The position numbers were made by a program, and so were the translations under genes. Shown piece after piece: positions 6,726-13,036 of a stretch of DNA of 13,036 bases. Origin of the DNA: Lachnospiraceae bacterium UBA7110. GTDB lineage: Bacteria; Bacillota; Clostridia; Lachnospirales; Lachnospiraceae. The notes beneath the pieces were generated by a model. The model was not told where the DNA came from. It searched no databases and saw only the letters and a program-made list of their open reading frames with translations. Each line of letters starts with the position of its first letter. The first letter of the stretch is position 1. The stretch spans positions 488 to 13,523 of the forward strand of contig DKYC01000172.1 in NCBI GenBank assembly GCA_002492295.1, written 5' to 3'.

Positions 6726-9176
6726 ATGTTTGAGGTGATTAAAAGGGATGGCAGCGAGACGGAATTCGGACTCGCAAAGATTGGTGCTGCCATTATCAAG
6801 GCATTTGACGCAACACAGGTGCAGTACAATCAGGATATTGTGGATTTGCTGGCGCTTAGGGTGACTGCGGACATTCAGGATAAGGTGAAAGAGGGAATGG
6901 TTCACGTTGAGGACATTCAGGACAGCGTGGAGAAGGTTTTGGAGCAGGCGGGGTATACGGAGACTGCAAAGGCGTTTATCCTGTACCGCAAGCAGCGGGA
7001 AAAAATGCGCAACATGAAATCGACCATTCTTGACTATAAGGAAGTCGTAAACAGTTATGTGAAGGTTGAAGACTGGCGCGTGAAGGAAAATTCAACAGTG
7101 ACGTATTCCGTCGGCGGGCTGATTTTATCCAATTCGGGTGCCGTGACAGCGAATTACTGGCTTTCGGAGATTTATGACGAGGAGATTGCGCAGGCGCACA
7201 GGAATGCGGATATCCATATTCACGATTTGTCAATGCTTACGGGGTATTGCGCGGGCTGGTCGCTTAAACAGCTGATTCAGGAAGGACTGGGCGGCATTTC
7301 GGGAAAGATTACTTCCGCGCCGGCAAAGCATCTGTCTGTGCTCTGTAACCAAATGGTCAACTTCCTTGGAATTATGCAGAACGAATGGGCGGGCGCACAG
7401 GCGTTCTCTTCTTTTGACACTTATCTTGCGCCGTTTGTAAAGGTGGATAATCTTTCTTACCCGGAAGTAAAAAAGTGTATTGAGGCGTTTATTTATGGCG
7501 TGAATACGCCAAGCCGCTGGGGAACGCAGGCGCCTTTCAGCAATATTACGCTGGACTGGACGGTTCCGAATGACTTGGCACATCTTCCTGCGATTGTCGG
7601 CGGTAAGGAGATGGACTTCTGCTACAAGGACTGCAGGCGGGAGATGGACATGATTAACAAGGCGTTTATAGAGACGATGATTGAGGGGGACTCCAACGGC
7701 AGAGGGTTCCAGTACCCGATACCAACGTATTCAATAACGCGTGATTTTGACTGGTCGGACACGGAAAACAACCGGCTGTTATTTGAAATGACGGCAAAAT
7801 ACGGGACACCGTATTTTTCAAACTATATCAACTCTGATATGGAGCCTTCCGACGTGCGCAGCATGTGCTGCCGTCTGCGTCTTGATTTGCGGGAACTTCG
7901 AAAAAAAACAGGTGGTTTCTTTGGCTCGGGCGAGAGTACGGGAAGCGTTGGCGTTGTTACGATTAATATGCCGCGCATTGCGTATCTTGCGGAAGATAAA
8001 AAAGATTTTTACAGGCGTCTTGACAGAATGATGGATATCAGCGCACGGTCGCTGAAAGTCAAGAGAAGCGTGATTTCAAAGCTTTTGGATGAGGGACTTT
8101 ATCCATATACGAAGCGGTATCTTGGCAGCTTTGACAATCATTTTTCGACAATCGGGCTGATTGGCATGAACGAAGCGGGACTCAACGCCAAGTGGCTTAG
8201 GAAGGATTTATCGCATAAGGAAACGCAGGACTTCACGAAAGAGGTCTTAAACCATATGCGGGAGCGGCTTTCTGATTATCAGGAGCTTTATGGGGATTTG
8301 TACAACCTCGAGGCGACGCCTGCGGAGAGCACGACTTATCGGCTTGCGAAGCATGATAAGGAGCAGTATGCGGATATTATCACGGCGGGACATGCTGGGG
8401 ATACGCCGTATTATACCAATTCCTCACATCTTCCGGTAGACTATACGACGGATATTTTTGACGCGCTTGACGTGCAGGATGAGTTGCAGACGCTTTATAC
8501 GTCAGGAACTGTTTTCCATGCCTTTTTAGGCGAAAAGCTGCCTGACTGGAAAGCGGCAGCGGAGCTTGTCAGGACAATTGCAGAGAACTATAAGCTCCCA
8601 TATTACACGATGTCCCCGACTTACTCGATTTGCCGGGAGCACGGTTATCTGAGCGGAGAGCAGAAACGCTGTCCGAAGTGCGGAAGCGTTACGGAGGTTT
8701 ACAGCCGTATTACAGGGTATTACCGTCCGGTGCAGAACTGGAACGACGGCAAGCTTCAGGAGTATGAAAACCGTACGGAATATAAGATGGGCAGTATGGT
8801 GTATGCGGCGCATGAGAAGGCGGCGAAGGGAGCTGTTACTTCGCAGGCTGCGGGGAAAAAGGCAGCCGTGCGTGAGACTGCAGCTGTGGAGCGAACGGGC
8901 GGCAAAAGCGCCGGCAAGCGCGGGGAGCGGAGTAAGACCATGCTGTTCACGACAAAGACCTGCCCGAATTGCAGGCTTGCAAAAGAGTATTTGAAGGACG
9001 TGGATTATACAGTGATTGATGCGGAGGATAATTACGATCTTGCGGCGCAGTATGGCGTTATGCAGGCACCGACGCTGGTCATTGTGTCAGGACAGTCACA
9101 GCAGAAGTATGTAAATGCGTCAAATATCAGGCGTTATGCGGAGTTCCTGCAGACGCGGATACAGGGTTCAATATAA
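6726..9176 (+). CDS. nrdD: Anaerobic (class III) ribonucleoside-triphosphate reductase with C-terminal redoxin domain
   Basis: This glycyl-radical enzyme reduces ribonucleoside triphosphates to deoxyribonucleotides without oxygen. The protein has 816 residues. An ATP-cone lies at about 1-95 (starting VIKRDGSETEF). The reductase barrel follows, with Cys175 (TGYCAGW) and the MCCR motif (Cys381/382; the second aligns with the thiyl-radical Cys of the family). Next come a Cys cluster with SIC and CPKCG, probably binding zinc, and the glycyl-radical loop SRITGYYRPV with the radical Gly at 664. After a Lys/Ala/Gly-rich linker of about 60 residues comes a redoxin-like domain from about 739 (MLFTTKTCPNC, redox Cys746 and Cys749; later MQAPTLVIV with the cis-Pro type motif). 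That domain probably supplies electrons in cis. ATG 6726 has GGAAGGAG 7 bases upstream. No nrdG activase gene is adjacent. Confidence 0.96.
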   Translation: MFEVIKRDGSETEFGLAKIGAAIIKAFDATQVQYNQDIVDLLALRVTADIQDKVKEGMVHVEDIQDSVEKVLEQAGYTETAKAFILYRKQREKMRNMKSTILDYKEVVNSYVKVEDWRVKENSTVTYSVGGLILSNSGAVTANYWLSEIYDEEIAQAHRNADIHIHDLSMLTGYCAGWSLKQLIQEGLGGISGKITSAPAKHLSVLCNQMVNFLGIMQNEWAGAQAFSSFDTYLAPFVKVDNLSYPEVKKCIEAFIYGVNTPSRWGTQAPFSNITLDWTVPNDLAHLPAIVGGKEMDFCYKDCRREMDMINKAFIETMIEGDSNGRGFQYPIPTYSITRDFDWSDTENNRLLFEMTAKYGTPYFSNYINSDMEPSDVRSMCCRLRLDLRELRKKTGGFFGSGESTGSVGVVTINMPRIAYLAEDKKDFYRRLDRMMDISARSLKVKRSVISKLLDEGLYPYTKRYLGSFDNHFSTIGLIGMNEAGLNAKWLRKDLSHKETQDFTKEVLNHMRERLSDYQELYGDLYNLEATPAESTTYRLAKHDKEQYADIITAGHAGDTPYYTNSSHLPVDYTTDIFDALDVQDELQTLYTSGTVFHAFLGEKLPDWKAAAELVRTIAENYKLPYYTMSPTYSICREHGYLSGEQKRCPKCGSVTEVYSRITGYYRPVQNWNDGKLQEYENRTEYKMGSMVYAAHEKAAKGAVTSQAAGKKAAVRETAAVERTGGKSAGKRGERSKTMLFTTKTCPNCRLAKEYLKDVDYTVIDAEDNYDLAAQYGVMQAPTLVIVSGQSQQKYVNASNIRRYAEFLQTRIQGSI

Positions 9177-9214
9177 ATAATATTTGATATTAAAAGAAAA
9201 TAGAGGAAAAGACA

Positions 9215-10156
9215 ATGATAGACCAGTTGATAAAAATGATTGTTAGTACGGGGGCGCCGATTGTCGTAGGTCTTGATCCGATGATGAAGTTTATACCGGA
9301 GCATATCCAAAAGACGGCGTTTGAGGCAAAGGGCGAGACGCTTGAGGGAGCGGCGGAAGCGGTTTGGCTTTATAATAAGGAAATTATTGACCATATTTAC
9401 GACTTGCTTCCGGCAGTGAAGCCGCAGATTGCGATGTATGAGCAGTTCGGTATTCCGGGACTTACGGCGTTTCAAAAGACCGTCAATTACTGTAAGGAAA
9501 AAGGGCTGATTGTCATTGGGGATATTAAGCGAGGCGATATCGGTTCTACTTCCGCGGCGTATGCGGCGGCGCATTTGGGCAAGGTGCAGGTCGGGACGAA
9601 TATGTATGCGGGATTTGATGAAGATTTTGTGACGGTCAATCCGTATTTTGGCACGGACGGCGTGCAGCCGTTTATCGACGTGTGCAGGGAGGAGAAGAAA
9701 GGGCTGTTTCTTTTGGTTAAGACTTCCAATCCGAGCAGCGGTGAGTTTCAGGACAGGCTGATTGACGGCAGGCCGCTTTATGAACATGTCGGTGAGAAAG
9801 TGGCGGCGTGGGGCGGACAGATAATGGGAACGGAAGGCTACAGCTATGTCGGGGCGGTTGTGGGCGCGACTTATCCGGAGCAGGGGAAGGTCCTGCGCAA
9901 ACTGATGCCGCATTCGTTTATCCTTGTGCCGGGTTATGGCGCACAGGGCGCGTCCGGGAAGGATTTGGTACATTTCTTTGACAAACATGGATTGGGCGCG
10001 ATTGTCAATTCTTCACGGGGCATTATCGCAGCTTATCAGAATGAAAAATATCAGAAGTTTGGCGCGGAACATTTTGCGGATGCTTCAAGGCAGGCGGTGA
10101 TTGATATGAGAGAGGATATTATCTCGGCGTTGGGGAAGAAATCGGAAGTGGAATGA
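9215..10156 (+). CDS. pyrF: Orotidine 5'-phosphate decarboxylase (type 2)
   Basis: This enzyme catalyses the last step of UMP synthesis, decarboxylating OMP. At 313 residues it matches the longer type 2 PyrF family rather than the roughly 230-240 residue type. The first-strand Asp lies in VVGLDPMMKFIPEH (Asp21). The catalytic D-x-K-x-x-D array lies in GDIKRGDIGSTS (Asp103, Lys105, Asp108), and the phosphate-binding end is near LVPGYGAQG and VNSSRGI. ATG 9215 has AGAGGA about 7 bases upstream. It begins 38 bases after nrdD with no promoter or convincing terminator between, so the two nucleotide genes are probably co-transcribed. A strong terminator follows. Confidence 0.95.
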   Translation: MIDQLIKMIVSTGAPIVVGLDPMMKFIPEHIQKTAFEAKGETLEGAAEAVWLYNKEIIDHIYDLLPAVKPQIAMYEQFGIPGLTAFQKTVNYCKEKGLIVIGDIKRGDIGSTSAAYAAAHLGKVQVGTNMYAGFDEDFVTVNPYFGTDGVQPFIDVCREEKKGLFLLVKTSNPSSGEFQDRLIDGRPLYEHVGEKVAAWGGQIMGTEGYSYVGAVVGATYPEQGKVLRKLMPHSFILVPGYGAQGASGKDLVHFFDKHGLGAIVNSSRGIIAAYQNEKYQKFGAEHFADASRQAVIDMREDIISALGKKSEVE

Positions 10157-10220
10157 CGGCAAACGGTTTTGGCATATGAAAATGATATCAAACTGATGGA
10201 TTTGGTGGATAAAAGAAGAA

Positions 10221-10250
10221 AAAGAGCGGAGCTGCTGCCGCTCTTTTTTT
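10221..10250 (+). terminator. Intrinsic terminator after pyrF
   Basis: The arms AAAGAGCGG (10221-10229) and CCGCTCTTT (10238-10246) form a perfect 9-bp GC-containing stem with an 8-base loop, followed by further T residues to 10250. A upstream and T downstream extend the pairing. It closes the nrdD-pyrF unit and insulates it from secA. Confidence 0.93.
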
Positions 10251-10291
10251 GCGCATGTGCGCTTGTTTACGCTTTGTTAATCGAAAATTCA

Positions 10292-10320
10292 TTGAATTTA
10301 TATTTTGAATCTGTTACAAT
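10292..10320 (+). promoter_or_regulatory. Sigma-A promoter for secA
   Basis: TTGAAT (10292-10297) and TACAAT (10315-10320) are spaced by 17 bases, giving a predicted start near 10327. It lies between the pyrF terminator and secA, and leaves a leader of about 55 bases. Its position rules out translation of secA from the in-frame TTG at 10305, which lies inside the promoter. Confidence 0.8.
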
Positions 10321-10382
10321 ACATAATAGTGTGTGTAAGTGTACACCGTAGGAATATAGGATTAGGAATGATTGGAGCAGAC

Positions 10383-12947
10383 ATGAGTATTATAGAAAAA
10401 GTATTTGGTACGCACAGTGACCGTGAGCTGAAGCGGATTGAGCCGATTGTAAAAAAAATCGAGAGCTATCGTGAGGAGATGGGAAGGCTTACGGACGACG
10501 AGCTGCGGGCAAAAACCGCGGAGTTTAAAAAGCGTGTTTCGGAGGGGACAAGCCTTGACGAAATCCTGCCGGAGGCGTATGCGGTCGTGCGCGAGGGCGC
10601 AAAGCGCGTGCTTAACCAGGAACATTACAGAGTACAGTTGATTGGCGGCATTATTCTTCATCAGGGGCGTATTGCCGAAATGAGAACCGGTGAAGGTAAG
10701 ACGCAGACTGCGCTTCTTCCTGCGTATCTGAATGCGCTGGAGGGAAAAGGTGTTCATGTTGTCACGGTAAACGACTATCTTGCAAAGCGAGATGCCGAGT
10801 GGATGGGACAGGTACATGAATTTTTGGGATTAAAGGTCGGCGTGGTCTTAAACGACATGAAGCCGGAGGAACGGCGCGAGGCGTACGGCTGCGATATTAC
10901 CTATGTCACAAACAACGAGCTTGGTTTTGACTATCTGCGTGACAATATGGTTATTTATAAAGAACAGCTTGTTTTGCGGGATTTGCACTATGCAATCATC
11001 GACGAGGTGGACTCTGTTTTAATCGATGAGGCGAGGACACCGCTCATTATCTCCGGACAGAGCAGCAAGTCCACAAAGCTTTATGAGGTCTGCGATATTT
11101 TGGCAAGGCAGATGAAGCGCGGCGAGGATGTCCCCGAAATGACAAAGATGGATTTTGTCATGGGCGTAGAGCAGGAGGAAACGGGAGACTTTATTGTAAA
11201 TGAAAAGGATAAGGTCGTAAACCTGACGGCTGCAGGTGTGGACAAGGTTGAGAAATTCTTCCAAATTGAAAACCTTGCCGATCCTGAGAATCTTGAAATC
11301 CAGCATAATATTATTCTTGCTTTGCGGGCGCATAATCTGATGTTCCGCGATCAGGATTATGTTGTGAAGGACGACCAGGTGCTTATCGTCGATGAGTTTA
11401 CGGGACGTATCATGCCGGGACGGCGTTACTCCGACGGGCTGCATCAGGCAATTGAGGCGAAGGAGCATGTGAAAGTAAAGCGGGAGAGCAAGACGCTTGC
11501 GACAATCACGTTTCAGAATTTTTTCAATAAATTTGACAAGAAGTGCGGCATGACAGGTACGGCGCTGACGGAAGAACATGAGTTCCGCGACATTTATGGA
11601 ATGGACGTTGTGGCGGTCCCGACAAACCGTCCGGTTGCGCGAATTGACCGTCAGGACAGTGTATATAAAACAAGAAAGGAAAAACTGCACGCGATCGTGG
11701 ACGCGGTGGAGGCGGCGCATGCAACGGGACAGCCGGTGCTTGTGGGTACGATTACGATTGACGCCAGTGAGGAGCTGAGTAAGCTGTTGACACGGCGCGG
11801 CATTCAGCATAAAGTCCTGAACGCAAAATTCCATGAGCTTGAGGCGGAAATCGTGGCGGATGCCGGACAGCATGGTGCCGTTACGATTGCGACCAACATG
11901 GCAGGGCGTGGTACGGATATTAAGCTTGACGAGGAGGCGCGTGCCGCGGGCGGACTGATGATTATCGGTACGGAGCGGCATGAGTCAAGGCGTATTGACA
12001 ATCAGCTCCGCGGACGTTCCGGACGTCAGGGTGACCCCGGTATGTCACGGTTTTATATTTCACTGGAAGACGATTTGATGCGTCTGTTCGGTTCGGAGCG
12101 GCTGATTAATATGTTTAATGCGCTCGGCATTCCCGAGGGGCAGGAAATTGAGCACAAAATGCTTACGAGTGCGATTGAGAATGCGCAGAAAAAGATTGAA
12201 AGCAATAACTTCGGTATCAGAAAGAACCTGCTGGAATATGATCAGGTGATGAATGAGCAGAGGGAGATTATCTACGAGGAGCGCCGCCGTGTCTTAAATG
12301 GCGAAAGCATGCGTGACTTTATCTATAAAATGATTACGGATATCGTGGAAAGCTCGGTTGATACGGCAATCAATGAAGATTTGGAGCCGGAGGAATGGGA
12401 CTTGAAGGAATTGAACACGCTTTTGCTTCCGATTATCCCACTGCAGCCCGTCGTGCTTGACCGGATTACCAAGAAAACGAAAAACGGCGTGAAGCATCAG
12501 TTGAAGGAAGAGGCGGTTAAGCTTTATGAGAGCAAGGAAGCGGAATTTCCCGAGCCGGAAAATATCCGTGAGATTGAGCGTGTGATTTTACTGAAAGTCA
12601 TTGACCGCAAATGGATGGACCATCTTGACGATATGGATCAGCTTCGTCAGGGTGTCGGTTTACAGGCATACGGACAGAAGAACCCGCTTGTGGAGTATAA
12701 AATGAGCGGTTATGATATGTTTGACGCGATGATTGCGAGCATGAAGCAGGATACGGTGCGCCTGCTGCTGCATGTGAAGGTAGAGCAGAAGGTAGAGCGT
12801 GAGGAGGTTGCCAAGGTTACGGGAACCAACAAGGACGATACGCTGCAAAAGGGACCTGTTAAGAAAGAGGCAAGGATTTACCCGAATGATCCGTGCCCGT
12901 GCGGAAGCGGCAAGAAGTATAAGATGTGCTGCGGAAGGAAAGCATAA
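10383..12947 (+). CDS. secA: Preprotein translocase ATPase SecA
   Basis: This is the motor ATPase that drives unfolded preproteins through the SecYEG channel. The protein has 854 residues. It opens with the typical MSIIEKVFG. Walker A is MRTGEGKT at residues 100-107, and Walker B is DEVDSVLIDEAR from residue 207. The preprotein cross-linking domain follows. The second helicase domain contains TNMAGRGTDI (504-513) and QLRGRSGRQGDPG (from 541). The helical scaffold/wing carries WMDHLDDMDQLRQGVGLQAYGQ, and a C-terminal zinc motif CxCx8CC (Cys838, 840, 849, 850) ends the protein. ATG 10383 is preceded by GGAG at 10374-10377. The reading frame stays open upstream to a TTG at 10305, but that extension crosses the promoter and is not part of the protein. 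prfB follows 28 bases later, a conserved Firmicutes gene pair. Confidence 0.98.
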   Translation: MSIIEKVFGTHSDRELKRIEPIVKKIESYREEMGRLTDDELRAKTAEFKKRVSEGTSLDEILPEAYAVVREGAKRVLNQEHYRVQLIGGIILHQGRIAEMRTGEGKTQTALLPAYLNALEGKGVHVVTVNDYLAKRDAEWMGQVHEFLGLKVGVVLNDMKPEERREAYGCDITYVTNNELGFDYLRDNMVIYKEQLVLRDLHYAIIDEVDSVLIDEARTPLIISGQSSKSTKLYEVCDILARQMKRGEDVPEMTKMDFVMGVEQEETGDFIVNEKDKVVNLTAAGVDKVEKFFQIENLADPENLEIQHNIILALRAHNLMFRDQDYVVKDDQVLIVDEFTGRIMPGRRYSDGLHQAIEAKEHVKVKRESKTLATITFQNFFNKFDKKCGMTGTALTEEHEFRDIYGMDVVAVPTNRPVARIDRQDSVYKTRKEKLHAIVDAVEAAHATGQPVLVGTITIDASEELSKLLTRRGIQHKVLNAKFHELEAEIVADAGQHGAVTIATNMAGRGTDIKLDEEARAAGGLMIIGTERHESRRIDNQLRGRSGRQGDPGMSRFYISLEDDLMRLFGSERLINMFNALGIPEGQEIEHKMLTSAIENAQKKIESNNFGIRKNLLEYDQVMNEQREIIYEERRRVLNGESMRDFIYKMITDIVESSVDTAINEDLEPEEWDLKELNTLLLPIIPLQPVVLDRITKKTKNGVKHQLKEEAVKLYESKEAEFPEPENIREIERVILLKVIDRKWMDHLDDMDQLRQGVGLQAYGQKNPLVEYKMSGYDMFDAMIASMKQDTVRLLLHVKVEQKVEREEVAKVTGTNKDDTLQKGPVKKEARIYPNDPCPCGSGKKYKMCCGRKA

Positions 12948-12975
12948 AACAAAGTTGAAAAAGGTGGTGAACGCA

Positions 12976-13036
12976 ATGGTAGAACTCGACCAAATGAAAC
13001 AGGAGTTACAGGCCTACGAAAGTCCATTAGCGGAAG
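12976..13036 (+). CDS. prfB: Peptide chain release factor 2, N-terminal fragment (partial)
   Basis: Only the first 20 codons are present, reading MVELDQMKQELQAYESPLAE, before the window ends. Position right after secA and the N-terminal sequence fit release factor 2, which recognises UAA and UGA and triggers peptide release. AAGGTGGTG at 12961-12969 lies 6 bases upstream of ATG 12976. There is no terminator between secA and this gene, so they are likely co-transcribed. In many bacteria prfB needs a programmed +1 frameshift at an in-frame UGA near codon 25; that position is just past the window edge, so it cannot be judged. Confidence 0.8.
   Translation, partial: MVELDQMKQELQAYESPLAE

Noticed and set aside
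9178..9192. AT-only inverted repeat TAATAT-TTG-ATATTA after nrdD
   Set aside because: No G or C in the stem and no T-run; too weak to be a terminator or to separate nrdD from pyrF.
9134..9988. 284-codon - strand open frame opposite pyrF
   Set aside because: Antisense shadow of a clearly conserved gene; composition is Arg/His/Leu-rich and no domain is recognisable.
10169..10351. 60-codon + strand frame with TTG start between pyrF and secA
   Set aside because: It reads straight through the intrinsic terminator and the secA promoter and lacks a ribosome binding site.
11019..11981. 320-codon - strand open frame opposite secA
   Set aside because: Antisense shadow of secA, with no recognisable motif, promoter or ribosome binding site.

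Overview
The window looks like chromosomal DNA of an anaerobic Firmicute, most likely a gut Lachnospiraceae (Roseburia, Eubacterium, Butyrivibrio type). The grounds are the moderate GC content, strong AGGAGG-type ribosome binding sites, sigma-A promoters with 17-base spacers, an oxygen-independent class III ribonucleotide reductase, and a secA-prfB pair typical of Firmicutes. Genus is not determined. All intact genes lie on the + strand. Most of the content is ordinary metabolism and housekeeping; I see no phage, insertion sequence, CRISPR array, tRNA or rRNA.

Region 1 (1-6535) is an alpha-glucan (maltodextrin-type) uptake and use operon: sugar-binding lipoprotein, two ABC permeases, 4-alpha-glucanotransferase (malQ), a LacI-family repressor and a TPR lipoprotein. 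The genes are tightly packed with 1-base stop/start overlaps at two joints. A hairpin with a short T-run between the binding protein and the permeases probably sets their expression ratio. No ATPase gene is present, so a shared MsmX/MsmK-type ATPase encoded elsewhere is expected. The binding-protein gene is broken in this sequence: its N-terminal part (lipobox, linker and start of the mature domain) reads on the - strand from about 350 to 1, and its C-terminal part reads on the + strand from about 351 to 1058. This head-to-head join is a local inversion or an assembly chimera, and is the most anomalous thing here.

Region 2 (6536-10250) is a nucleotide module. The 190-base gap before nrdD holds two 17-spacer promoters. 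One strong and one weak NrdR-box-like sequence overlap the -35 and -10 of the upstream promoter. nrdD encodes an anaerobic ribonucleotide reductase with an N-terminal ATP-cone, a glycyl-radical motif and a fused C-terminal redoxin-like domain (CPNC). pyrF (OMP decarboxylase) follows after 38 bases, and a strong intrinsic terminator closes the unit. The activase gene nrdG is not adjacent.

Region 3 (10251-13036) is the secretion/translation pair: a sigma-A promoter, secA (translocase ATPase) and the first 20 codons of prfB (release factor 2), cut by the window edge.
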